From Allium sativum (Eukaryota; Streptophyta; Magnoliopsida; Asparagales; Amaryllidaceae): a stretch of 64,000 nucleotides of DNA. The position numbers and the translations under genes were made by a program. The stretch spans positions 879,369,199 to 879,433,198 of the forward strand of contig CM060912.1 of NCBI GenBank assembly GCA_030737875.1. Reading direction: 5' to 3'. The notes beneath the pieces are model-generated. The model was not told where the DNA came from, did not search any database, and worked only from the letters and a program-made list of their open reading frames with translations. Within the stretch, counting starts at the first letter, position 1. Each line of letters opens with the position of its first letter. This document shows positions 35,891 to 47,368 of the stretch, one piece after another.

Positions 35891-37049
35891 TGTATACTTC
35901 GTCGATTTCCTTTTAAAACGTATTTTATAAATCGTTTTAAATTCGTTTTTGAAACGATTTCAACTTCCTTTCAAAGTCAATTCAAAATTGAATTTTCCAG
36001 TATAAATTCGTTTTAAATTCATTTCAATTCTATTTCAATTCAAATCCATTTCAGTTCAATTTCAATACGTTTTAAATTCAATTTAAAACGATTTCAATTC
36101 TATTTCAATCTAATTCGAATTTCAATTCTATTCAGTTTAATTCGAGTTTCATTTCAAAATATTCGATTTTGAAATCACTGTTCAATATTCATTATAAAAA
36201 CGAATATAATCGATATAAATATTTTTCACGTCAAAATGGCGTCAATCTAATCAATACGGCTTCATATATTCTATTTTCAAATATTCTATTTCAAATATTA
36301 CTTTTTCAAATATTTCTATTCAAATATTTCTTTTTCAAATATTTCTATTCAAATATTTCTTTTTCAAAACTGGAATGAGGCCCAATCAATTACCATATAA
36401 TGTTAATTATATCGATTTTCTACAATACATGTATACAATAACAACGATGAATAATCAACCATCATCCAAAGTGCATTCTACACTGTATAAGCATCAAATA
36501 TAAATATTTAACGCTCATAACAGTCTGTCAATCAATCGATCGACATACAACTAACTATTGGGATTAGTGTATGTCATATATCATCCCAATACCCGTGTGG
36601 GGTTTCCAACAATCGAACACAGATTTTATTTGTGCAGTTGGGCGATGTGTAAAATTTATCGTCCCAATCAATATCAGTCAAATGTGTGTATATAAACAAA
36701 TCCGTCGATTTGTTTATATTTATTTCATTTGAAATACACGTTAAAAATTCTATTTTCGACTATAAAATATTTTTAACTATATAAATATTTCATTTCATTT
36801 CACATCACACAATCAACTACACATCAAAATCAAACAAACAAGCATACAAGTCGTCCATGGTCTGTGGACAACGGGTGTCGGGTGCTACTAAACACCGTTT
36901 GCATCCTAGTATATATTTATAACTAGAAAATAAGAGTTAAAGTGAGAAGTTCTCACAGAGGGTTCCACTCCGCCGTGCTTTGCTTTTGAACTGCTGAACC
37001 GTCTGGATCTATTTGAAATTCCAATGCAGTTCTTTTCATGCTGTTCCAA

Positions 37050-37580
37050 TAAAAATTATATTTTTATTACTTCATTTCAATAAATAAAAATCATATTTTT
37101 ATTTCTATTTCGTATATATTTTTATAACGCTCTTTTCGAAATGTAAATTATATTTTATATATCCACTTCTAATATAAAGATTGAATTTTTATCATCATAA
37201 CTATATAAAAAAATTTACCTTTTTATATTTAAAATTCTGCTCTTTCCTTATTTAAAAATCCCTCCTTTCATACATATAAAAGATCACATTTTTATGGTGA
37301 TATCGTATATATAAAAATCGATTTTTCATCGCTATTACATATGTATAAAAATCGAATTTTTATCTTCACCTCATATATATAAAAATCAAATTTTTATCTT
37401 CACTTCTTTATAAAAATTATATTTTTACATTGCTCTTCTCCTAATAAAGATTATATTTTTATCACTCTACATGAATAAAAATCATATTTTTAATATGCCA
37501 CTAGTATAAAAAAAAATATTTTTAACTTCCCTATATTATAAAAATTATATTTTTAATTTTTATATATTATAAAAATTATT
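37050..37580. repeat. Degenerate TAAAAAT/ATTTTTA hairpin array in block J
   Basis: About 15 irregularly spaced copies of TAAAAAT..ATTTTTA. It is the diverged counterpart of the regular 34-bp array in block I. Confidence 0.8.
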
Positions 37581-39089
37581 CTTTTCATCTCTAAACAAAA
37601 TCCGACCCTTTTCTATAAATAAAAATCCATCCCTTTTCACGATTAAAAATCAAAGGAATTCATACTTTAAAAATCAAACTTTAATAGTTTAAAAATCAAC
37701 TTTTCTTCATTAACATAACCATTATCATGAAATAAAATAAAAACAAAGTTATATATTGTAAAAAGGAACACTCACAGTTGAAAGAGGGAGAAAAGGGGGA
37801 CTGTTGATCGGAATGGGGGCCCGGGGCGGCGTTGGCGGTCGGAGAAGGAGTAGGGAACGGAGGAGGAGGCGCGGAGGAAGGGGGCTCCGACGATTGGCAC
37901 GAGGTGGCGGCGGACGAGCGAAGGGGGAGGGGGGCGACGCGATTCTGTTCTTCGATTGGGGAAGGGGCTGAGAAGGGGGAGGCACGACATCGGAGAGAGG
38001 GGGCACTCCACGAGGTTGCGGCGGTGGCTTCGGTGCGCAGCGGCGTGGAGGAACGGGAGGTGGAGTGGCTTCGTTCGTTTTTTTCTCTTTTTTTCTTCTT
38101 TTTAATTTCTGTTTTGAAGTCAACAGGGGGGTGAAGGAATAAGGGGGGATATATAATATATTTATAATATTTAATTTCATTTATTTTCAAAAAAGCAACC
38201 TTTATTTTCGACCTCGAAACGAGACCCACCGCCTGTCGTCCATAGCTAATTACCCTCATTCCGAACATAATGGGATATGTATCGTAAGCTGATTCGATCG
38301 TTTCGATCAGTTTTCGTCAAAATCAAAATATAACTCTATATATTGAATTTGAACGCGCATTTCAATTTACCGGGGTCACATACTAACTCTAAAAATTCCC
38401 AAAAAATATTTTTCTAGCTTCGTATTGACGATACGGTCCTAACAAAACTAGTTTCGTCAAATTCTGAGACCGTTTGAAAAATGGCCATTTTCCAGTCGAT
38501 TAAAATCAACTAAAACTGGTCAAACGCGTTTTCCTATGCCACGCTCACATATTGATTCGAAAAATTATGAAATTTGAAACCTAGCAATAACTTGACATCA
38601 CGGATCCAACAAAAGTGGTTTCGTCGAAATCCGAGGTCGTTTGCAAAATGGCTATTTTTAAGGGCCAGAATTCCATAGCGACTATTCTGAAATTTCATTT
38701 GGCCATAACTTTTGATCCCCGCTATGAAATTTTGATTTCCCAGATTCGTTGGAAAGATATTCTCAAATAGATTCAAATATTTTTGGTTTCACTAAAATCC
38801 GGTTTATTTTGCACCCGGTACATTCATTTGAAGTTTGAAATCGAATTATCGAACTACCGCGCCATTTTCAATTCCTTTTATATATATAAATAAATATTTA
38901 TATTCTAACGTCGAGCTATATAAATATATACATTCGAATTATATTCAAAATAAATTTCTCGTCGATATTATTTAAAATAATTCATTTTAAATGATCAAAA
39001 TTCACTAAAATTGCCAAAATAAAAATTTTAAATTGGCTCGAATTTCCGGGTTATTACAAATCGTAGACAAAATTCTGAACATCAAAAAA

Positions 39090-39300
39090 GAAAAAGAAAC
39101 AACGGAGACATGAAGAAATAAAATCATTATAGTGGATCAACATATAATGGATCAAGCTTTAACTTCGCTTAAAGATCAATTTGAACAATTTAAACATTTT
39201 ATTTCATACGTTTAATTGTATTGTTGTTTACTAAATTTTGGGGCAACAAAAACAATTTTTCTATACTTGACTAGGGCATTGAACGTGTTTGGGCCAGCCC
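39090..39300 (+). pseudogene. Possible fragment of a hAT-type (zinc finger MYM1-like) transposase
   Basis: A short frame reads ALTSLKDQFEQFKHF, resembling the SL..RFEQ stretch of plant ZMYM1-like hAT proteins. It is preceded by a Lys/Arg-rich KKEKE phrase and followed at 39268-39300 by CTAGGGCATTG..GGGCCAGCCC, a phrase often seen after such genes. Very short, so weakly supported. Confidence 0.28.
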
Positions 39301-40112
39301 TGCTTGCTGGTGTTACCTTCTTTTAATGCTATCGTTGATGTTTTGACCCGACGGAGACGACGAGTTCATTGAAGTAGGGGTGCGACAAGGATCGTCACCC
39401 ATGAGGACCAGAGAGTTGCTTGTGATTAGGCATGCAGCACGTGAATGGAGGGGGACGATATGGAGCTTGGAGACTCGTCGATGCCAGAAGATATGTAAAT
39501 GCAGTATGCTTGTGGCAGAGAGTGAAATGATCCTTGCAGACACAATACCGAAGTGTTCTCACTTGGATGATTGGTTTGGCGATTGGGAGTGAATGGCAGC
39601 AACATGGTAACTTAACAGTGATAGAAATTTTTTATCAGACTATTTGGAAGCATCAATTTGGTGAGTAGACCTCACTCACGCTATATCTATACCATTTTTA
39701 TTTATAATCTCCTATATTATCGCTTGTTTTGGATGGATGTTCATTAGATGTTATGATTATTTGTGATGATCGATGTTTGGAAATTGTTTGAGCTAGATGT
39801 TAGTAGTTATAAGGAAGGCGCTGCTAATTTTATATCGGTTATAAAAGTAAATTTTAGTTATATGCGTTATGTTCTTACATGCGACTTCCAAACTTAAAAC
39901 TTAGAAATTATGTGTGAATATTATACAAATTGTTTTATGTTTGGAAGTATATTTATAATCAAAATATATTCAAATGAATTAATTGCATGAACAAACATAT
40001 GAGTTTTGATTAACTTATATACACTACTTATTTGATGAAATGTAAATTATGCTATTATTAATTAACCATTTAAAAGTTATATGTTGAGAGGAGTATGAAA
40101 GTATTCTCTTGG

Positions 40113-40149
<37 letters not shown>

Positions 40150-42354
40150 TGAAATATGCTTTAATTCAAAATTAAATTGATATTTTATGTTTATAATTCT
40201 CATACAACATTGATTTCATAATTTGTGTGAATCTTAATATTGTGAATGGTTCATCATTGATTTAAAATTGATACTGATTTTGGTGTATTACTTTGATCTA
40301 TTATATGTATATTATGTTTAACGAGTAAACTGAACAAGCGATATCGTTTGTTATGCGATGCTTGGCTCCATATATTTTTGGACATTGAATATATGGTCTT
40401 GTTTTTTAAAAGATCCTAAATTTATTCATAACTAATTTTGTGAATAATATCACTTACTCTCATGGATTTCGGACGTATGAGGAAGAAAATTAAACGGTAA
40501 AATAAAACATGTGGTATGGGACATGTGATTTTGTTTTATCGTTTAATATTGGACTTGTACGATCGAAATATTTTAGATGCAATGTTTTGGTTGTTGCTAT
40601 ATTTTTTGGCGAAGGCTACTTGGCTCTAGAATTGCTTATTTCGGGTATGTTCGATGATGAGCCGATCAAGATGTAAATAATTGCCGATGAAAAGGCCTGA
40701 AAAGGCAATTGATTGCTACAAGGCCTGAAAAGGCAATTGATTGCTTACTTTGATTTTAAAAAGAGTTTTATAAAAATTAACCCGTTTAATCTATAAAAAA
40801 TTAGCTAAGTATACATAATATGTATATAACTAAATATTTTACAATAATAATAAGAGTAATGTGATGAAGATTAATGTGGGTAAGTAACCGAGGATGATTC
40901 AGGATCCACTAAGACTGATGAAATGTCTACTTTGCATATAGACGATACCATTATTCATCCCGACAGGTGAGAGTGGAGTTTGTGAATGAGACCGGCAAGA
41001 AAGTAGATGAAAGTAAGACCATTGAGACGATAAGGAACCTTACAGGGGAGAGTGTTTACCAGTTGTTTGGATTGAGATATTAGATCAATAATATTAAAGA
41101 AATAACATTCATATGATGCAAACACTCTCAATCCCATAGGAGAGATGATAGTAAAACTGAAACATATCAAGATGAATGCACTGATAATTTGAAAGACCAT
41201 AAGGTGCTAGTATTGATCTATAAAATATAGAAGGCAAAATTGACGAGGATGACCAGTCTTAGGAGGAAACTATTTAGAACACCAAAGGTATATGTACATT
41301 TCCTCATGTATACTTTCTCAAGCACAGCTTCTTGTGTCACTCCGCAAGTCACTTGATTAATACTGCATGTTATGAAAAGAATCTTCAAGCTCCATTGATG
41401 ATTAGTAGAAATTACTATTCTGAGTTTCTGACATATCATCATTTCCAAATGTATTAGTTCTAATAATATGTGTATTTCATTGCTTTTGCGGATGGTTGGA
41501 TCAAAGACTGAAGTTGACATGGTTGTTAAAGAATAGAACCGAACGCCAGTCCAAAGTACCTAGGAGGTTGATTTATGGTTTGTACAATAATGGTTAGAAG
41601 TTGCTTATAGTAGTAACAGAACTTAATTTTTGTTTATAATTCAAATCTGAACCCAATGATGTCAGGGTTTACATTTTGAAAAAAAAAAGGAGAAGGGGGA
41701 GGGCCAGCAGCTCCCTACTGCATAGGGTAGCAGTGTTACTGCTGCGTAACAGCTGCTGCGTGCAGCAGCGGCACATGCTGCCATTTCACGGCTTGGCCAG
41801 TAGCCTAGCCACCTGCCCGGACTCAGGTCTGGCCAGGGATTTAAAAAAAACAGAATTAAAGAATTTATTTAATAAATTTGGAACTCACGTTAATGCATGA
41901 ACATCGACCTTGATGACTAAAATTAAATGTGGGTATATTGTTATAATTGACAAAGGATGCACTTTTAATTTCTAAATAGCTAGAGATATCAATTAATCAA
42001 TTATATATCAGAAGATTACTAAATTTCAATATCGAAAAACAAATTGTATTTACAAATGTGTGTTCCGGAATCATGTAACAGTGCTTTACATGAAACGACA
42101 TTACATGAATGCATTGACGTATGTTAACGATAAAAATATGAACCTTTAATTATATGCATAAGTATAGGGCTTATATAAGCAGGTTTGATTTCATCAACTT
42201 CCTGTTTTGCTTTGTTTATTATAAGAATGCATGTTAGAAAGATCAATTATGGATGTATATGTGTGTAGATGCTCACACTTACACATTAGTCTTCATGTTT
42301 AAAATTCATGCATTTGTTATCATAATGCTAAAAATCTTATTTTCATAATGTTGG

Positions 42355-42720
42355 CCTGCATTTACGCATCAGAAAACCGAGCTGAAAGATATGTTTATAA
42401 CTTTCAAATGATTAGTCTGATTTTAACGATATTGTTCATTTCAAAAAGCTCAAACATTTGGCTACAACTTCTATTTTAAGTGTTTCATGAAATTTTGATG
42501 TTTGATAGTTCGAAAGCACGGTTTTTGTATTTTTGGCCTGCTGTGAACCCCTTCGGGCTGAGTAGAATGTGTTACAAAATTAAACATAACTTTTAAATGG
42601 CTTATCCGATTTCGGCAATCTTACACATTCTAGAAAGCTACGGCCTTAAGCTACAACTTTTGTTTAATGCATTTCATGAAATTGTGAAGTTTGCTAGCCC
42701 GAATGTGCTACTTTATGTTG
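42355..42720. repeat. Diverged ~185-bp tandem duplication
   Basis: Both units run GGCCTGC ... ATAACTTT.AAATG ... CGAT ... CATTT..AAAGCT ... GGCYWMAACTT ... TTTCATGAAATT ... GAAGCACGG / GAATGTGCT. Similar phrasing occurs in the U3 of blocks I and J (for example 38690-38790 on the minus strand), hinting at an LTR remnant. Confidence 0.55.
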
Positions 42721-43380
42721 CAGACCTGCATTCCAAATTGAGGTTTCAATTTGATTTTAGTGTATTATAGTGTAATTTCTCGCTATACTTAATGTTCTAA
42801 TGTTTCAATATATTGAGAAATGATTTAAAAATAATGTGTTATGCTAATTATTCATTACATTAAATTATATTCACATTGTTTCTTATATGTGACTAATATT
42901 TACATTAAGATATGTATAGGTACAATTGGAGCATGCTAGACCATATGACGATGAAGATTTGTTATTGCTTGCTTTATAAACAAACAAGTTTGCATAAAAA
43001 TTGTCACTACAAGGTACGTTTTGTATTAAATATTACGAAATAATGGTTTGTTGTGTTATTGGTTTATTTTCCCCGTGTTTTGGGATGCCCCGTGTTGGGA
43101 TGCCTCCTCGGAGATGTATATTTTGTGTTTATTTGTATTTGGATTTTCCGAAACGTCCTTCGTACAAAGGAAACTCTGCAGAAATTTTCCAAAAATTTCG
43201 AGTGTTTGAAAAGTTTTCATAAATTTTTGAAGTCGACAAAAAGTAAAAGATGTTAACACTTGTTTATTAAAATTCATTATATTGCTCAAATAAAATGAGT
43301 AGATTATAAAAGGCTATGTAGAAAACATGGTTGTTAGATGTGTTAAAAGATAGAATATGAGTCTATCATTTTCGTATTAG

Positions 43381-43400
43381 AAATTGCGAGGACGCAATTT
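43381..43400 (+). repeat. Perfect hairpin AAATTGCG-AGGA-CGCAATTT
   Basis: Same layout and AGGA loop as the pre-PPT hairpins of A and F (GATTTCG AGGA CGAAATC), but with a base-compensated stem. No polypurine tract or LTR follows, so it may be a relic of a Gypsy insertion. Confidence 0.6.
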
Positions 43401-43924
43401 TTACTTAAATTCAACTGCAAGCTATGGATGTGGTGGTGGCTAAACTGTGTCTAAACTGAAGTAGGAAGAATATGGAACAAAAGGCTGTAAGGTTACAGTA
43501 ATGCAAGACTTAAATGTTGTATAATAAGTTTTGAATGGTGTATAATAATAAATTCTCTCTACATTTGGTATCTTTTTTTCTCTTTTTGCAGTCACACCGT
43601 GCTAGTAACCATATGCAGACTCAAGATCAACAAGCCATTGGATCTACCATCGCGTGGCACAAAGATTACGTTTCCTTGGTCTAGTGTTGGTACTTATGAA
43701 ACTAGTTATGTAATTATGTTAGAACTATGTCGATGTAACTTATCGAACGTTTTGGAATGTAAACTTATCTAGTCTTTTGGAGTATAAACTTATCGAACTT
43801 TTTGAAATGTGTTGGAATTATATGATTCTTGCTTCAGTCTTTTAGTATGTGTTATTATGTGATTTTGATTGTTGCATTACAGTATTTATTGCATGTTAAA
43901 ATATTCATTATTATTATAGATGTA

Positions 43925-44227
43925 TAACGCAGCAGTTATATTTAAATTTGCCATTACAACGAGCAAAAACCATTGTAATATACTGCATTACAACGGCCAA
44001 AACCCGCTTGTAAATTATTAGCTATTACAACAGGTTAATAACCATTGTCACAGAATCATTGCACGTGACAGAGCAAGTTATTACAACGGTCTTTTACAAC
44101 AGTCAATGCCCGTTGTCAAATAGTCAGGAGTTATTATGACGACGCATATTAAAACGGGCATATGCCCGTTGTGAAATGCATATTACAATGGTTTTTTCCG
44201 TTGTAAAAGGACTGTTTTGTTGTAGTG
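43925..44227. repeat. Right terminal and subterminal repeats of CACTA
   Basis: About eight ACAACGG.. units in both orientations (for example ACGGGCATATGCCCGTT), ending TTGTTGTAGTG. It mirrors the left end. Confidence 0.88.
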
Positions 44228-44302
44228 GAATGAACCATCACATCCTTCTCCTCGAAATCTCACCATCATCCATGTCAAATTGGCCATGCAGCCAACAATA
44301 GT
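44228..44302 (-). repeat. D 3' LTR, piece 3 of 4
   Basis: 75 bp between the CACTA right end (GAA duplicate) and element F (ATAGT duplicate at 44298-44302). Assigned to D by position; not otherwise recognisable. Confidence 0.65.
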
Positions 44303-44394
44303 TGTAACACCCCATAATTTTATAACATTAAAATTCACAAATTAAAGTATACTTAATTTTTAGAAAAGAATTAAGTGAAATGGGTTGCGTAGAG

Positions 44395-44434
<40 letters not shown>

Positions 44435-44666
44435 TAAAAATTAAATAAATAAATATGCGAAAAAGTTCAAAACAACAAATTGGGAGGGGGAATAACTGAA
44501 CCGACCCATTTTTGAGGTCGACTCGAGCTCCGCTGGGTCGACTAGGGGTTAATCCAGGGTGTTTGGCTGTCAACCCATGGGCCGATTTGCTCAAATGCAG
44601 ATTTTGCATTTGATTGGTTCTCATGGTTCAGGGTTAATCTAATGGTCCTAAATAACTTCCTACACC

Positions 44667-44674
44667 TATAAATA
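44667..44674 (+). promoter_or_regulatory. TATA box of F 5' LTR
   Basis: TATAAATA, 52 bp before the uORF ATG. The 3' LTR copy has mutated to TATAAACA (52688-52695). Confidence 0.62.
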
Positions 44675-44725
44675 CATCCTAATGCTAACCCTAAACCTAA
44701 TTAAAATAGAATAGTTACCGTCGCC

Positions 44726-44755
44726 ATGGAAATCAATGGAGCCGCCGCCAACTAA
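44726..44755 (+). CDS. Short uORF in the leader of F 5' LTR
   Basis: GTCGCCATGG context, nine codons (MEINGAAAN) then TAA. Identical in the 3' LTR (ATG at 52746). Confidence 0.4.
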   Translation: MEINGAAAN

Positions 44756-45705
44756 GAAAGAAGAAAAGAAAATTCAATTCTAATTCTCTCAACCCTAAAG
44801 CAAAGCAAAACTCTCTCTTTTCTTCTCTAAATGGTGAGTATGATGATCTTAACAAGATTATTATCATTTTAATTAGGTTGAGTTGTGAATGGATTATGAG
44901 TAGATGATGTGAATTATCATATATGTTGTTGTAAACCGCTTTTGCTATCATGTATATTGTAAATCCAATGTTATGTGATGATGATATCTTACATGTTGTA
45001 AATCATGTTATGATGATGTTATGTATGTTGAAAGTTTCTATGCTAAGTTGTGATGAATCATACATGCTAAAAAGGCCATGATGTTACCATCTATGCTAGT
45101 TAGTTCATATTAATTAAATCATCATGTTTGGGTTATGTTGATCTATATGACAAGTCACATATGCAAGTTAGATTGATTTGAAAAGTTATGAACATATACC
45201 AAGACATCTATTATGACATCTAGAATTATGCTATGACATATGTGATATCCTATGCTAGTTCACACCATCATTATGTTGCCTAAAAATCCCATATGCAAGT
45301 TTATGTATAGATTTGGGCTATGATCATATCATATAAATTAAGACATTTAACAAGTTGACACCTTTTGATCCTTAACATGTGTAGTTTATGCAAGTTTCAC
45401 CCCTATTATGATTAGATTTATTTTAATTGTCTATATGTTTTGATAATTTATCTTTGTGCTAGGTGTTAGACTATACAAGTCTAGCCTATATTATGTGTTG
45501 AATAAGCGAACGTATAAACGTGGGGAAGGGGTAATATTAAGGATTTAATATTGAAAAGTTGAGGTGCAATTGATATGATTTTGCATGCCATAAGTGGATG
45601 GCCATAATTGAGTCAATTATGGACACCATTAAAAGTTGACTTAATTAATAATTTGAATAGGGAATTATTAAAACTGGGGTAAAAGATTTTAAGTGTTAAT
45701 CAATG

Positions 45706-45930
45706 CTTAGGACACGAGGTTGGACTCATTTGTGACGTAAACCTGCCTGAACCCGCCCAGCAAATCCAGTGGTCACAAATGTCAGCCCAATGTGAGAGGT
45801 CCTAGGCCTAAACTAAAGCATAACGGTTGTAAATACACGAGGTTAGACTCTTTTATGGTGTAAGACTGCCCGGACCCGCCCGGCAAATCCAGTTGCCATA
45901 AATGCCAGTCTAATGTGAGAGGTCTTTATG
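45706..45930 (+). repeat. Tandem foldbacks in F 5' LTR
   Basis: Two units starting GACACGAGGTTGGACT and TACACGAGGTTAGACT with the GACCCGCCCGGCAAATCC loop block. Outer arms AGGAC / GTCCT in unit 1 differ from A's AAGA / TCTT but still pair. Confidence 0.8.
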
Positions 45931-47169
45931 AGGTTATGGCCTGAATGAATTAAGAAATACTTAACCAGATAAACATGTAAGGTGGGACATGGGGGTTAAG
46001 TAGGTGCCTTGGGTGGCATGAGGAATCTAGGGGGTGCCCTTAGTGGCATGCGAAATACGATTAGTAAGACTTAACCAAACACACATGTAAATGAACATGA
46101 CTAAGATGGTTAAGTGGGATATACTAGTGACAAGCTTAGGTGGGTAGCTTGTGGGGGCCCATTTCAACCAGTATCCCAAACGTATCTTTGTGGGCTCGAC
46201 CCAAGTCGAGGACGGGACACGCATACTGAGTTTGACTATAATAGGCCAAAACGGGAAGCGGTGGCAACGCAAGTCCAACGGGTTTCATATGCGTGTGTGG
46301 ACCCGGCTGGTAGGTAAGACGTTGTTGCATCGTGTAGGTATAAGCCGTGCATTCTCAAGTTGTATCGGGTTGCCACTTTAGGGGAGTGATACACCCCACT
46401 GTGGGGCCAGCACGGGTATCTACGAGTAGGGAGCCGATCGAAAGTGGGTAGTGGGGTACACCTAGTGGAGATAGGGGCAGACGGCACCTATGTAGTCAAC
46501 TAGGGGTACGTAAGGCTATTTATAAAGTTTCTGTGTGAAGCAAGTGGGATCAAACAATAGGGTGACTGGTGTGGTGCAGTGTAGTAATGTGCGGTGCAGT
46601 GTAGTAATCATTCGTTAGTAATTAGGTGTGCCTTTACCATTATCTTTAACGTTATCTTAAACGCTATCTTTATCTTCCTAAGAGTTCATAGACATTTACT
46701 TGTCTTCCAGCTTATGCCTTAGTCTAGTTATTTTGATAATAGTATTGTTAGAATTATCATACTCGCCAGACTTTATGTCTGACCCCCTCTATTTCTATCC
46801 TTTCCCCCCTCCATGTCCTCAGGTTGGGCCCAGCTCTAGTGGAGTTTGATTGAATTGCTTCATCTCTCTTTGGAAAGCTTGGACCGTTGAAGTAAAGTCC
46901 AGCTTGTTATCTTTTTAATGGCTATTTATGTAATGGGATTATGTATTTTGTTTTTATGAAGATGGATATTGTACTTGGTTATGATCTATGGTTTTATGAT
47001 GTAACAAACATGTTTAATTTCCGTTGCAATAAAATGAAGTTTTAGATTTCCAAGTACTATTTACTATTTGTCTTGTTGTAATTTTTCTGTTCTATATTCA
47101 CTTATAACCTCCATGGAAGTTAATGCATTCCCTTTGTGAGTGACATTAATGGACGTGGGGTGTTACACG

Positions 47170-47181
47170 TGGTATCAGAGC
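47170..47181 (+). other. Primer-binding site of element F (initiator tRNA-Met)
   Basis: TGGTATCAGAGC, two bases after the LTR end; perfect match to the plant initiator tRNA-Met 3' complement. Confidence 0.92.
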
Positions 47182-47368
47182 TTAAGGTTACCATAACAGA
47201 TAAAAATACTTTAGAAAAATAGTTATTTTTGGAAGAAGTGCTTTCAAAAACATGTTTTAATGAGAAATTTAAAGAGAAAAGTTTTTAAGAAAAAAACATA
47301 ATCCCCAATAGCCAAATACCTTTATCTTTCGAATTCTCCATTTTGAATCTTTCCTTTTTCGTTTCAGC

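Larger units (their letters stand above)
32621..39058 (-). mobile_element. Block J: solo giant LTR (6.4 kb) of a Gypsy-type element
   Basis: Ends TGTAAAAACCCG and CGGGTTATTACA form a 12-bp terminal inverted repeat with one mismatch, and AATCG duplicates flank it (32616-32620, 39059-39063). There is no terminal direct repeat, primer site, polypurine tract or gag/pol inside, so it is a single LTR left after recombination, or an unusual non-autonomous unit. The minus strand is the sense strand: the right part is U3-like and the left end has a TTCCGCTGC phrase and a 3'-end-like T-rich run as in other LTRs here. A 190-residue Pro/Ser-rich frame (37696-38268, minus) lies in its CT-rich tract and is not accepted as a gene. 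Confidence 0.8.
39301..43924. other. CACTA interior: no intact gene; several small repeats
   Basis: Mostly AT-rich, unassigned. Seen: a 70-residue frame (39380-39592) with VIRHAAREWRG and LVAESEMILA, faintly RNase H-like; a TA run (about 40118-40146); a 28-bp tandem duplicate (40692-40746); a splice-donor-like ACAG|GTGAGA at about 40968; a GC-rich patch with CAGCAGC palindromic blocks (41690-41850); a diverged tandem duplication of about 185 bp (42355-42720); a perfect 8-bp hairpin (43381-43400). None of the ORFs is convincing. Confidence 0.5.
22708..44227. mobile_element. CACTA (En/Spm-type) transposon, 21.5 kb with nested insertions
   Basis: The left end reads CACTACAACAAAAATACCC; the right end is the reverse complement of CACTACAACAAAACAGTCC. 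Both are flanked by GAA (22705-22707 and 44228-44230), the 3-bp duplication expected for this superfamily. Both ends have subterminal arrays of TTACAACGG.. / ..CCGTTGTAATAG foldbacks. Inserts I (24467-31041) and J (32621-39058) account for about 13 kb, leaving about 8.5 kb of original element. No tnp2-type transposase could be recognised in the remainder, so it is probably non-autonomous. Confidence 0.9.
44303..47167 (+). repeat. 5' LTR of element F (2865 bp)
   Basis: TGTAACACCCCATAATT ... GACGTGGGGTGTTACA. Contains a (TA)n run (44397-44431), GTCGAC pair (44517-44555), TATA box, uORF, tandem foldbacks (45706-45930) and the polyadenylation-side region. ORFs at 46027-46487 on both strands are LTR shadows. 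Confidence 0.95.

Noticed and set aside
37696..38268. 190-residue Pro/Ser-rich ORF on the minus strand (and overlapping 143- and 79-residue frames)
   Set aside because: Low-complexity CT-rich tract inside giant LTR block J; several frames are open together and block I does not conserve them.
39380..39592. 70-residue ORF with faint RNase H-like phrases (VIRHAAREWRG, LVAESEMILA)
   Set aside because: Too short and lacking the catalytic Asp residues; mentioned only in the CACTA interior entry.
40868..41098. Possible exon pair around the ACAG|GTGAGA donor, with a second frame VEFVNETGKKVDESK just after it
   Set aside because: The two frames cannot both be exon across that donor, and no family was recognised.
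46027..46487. Overlapping 64-83 residue ORFs on both strands in F's 5' LTR (also 4396-4785 and 54306-54509)
   Set aside because: Shadows in conserved LTR sequence; frames are not kept between the two LTRs or between families.
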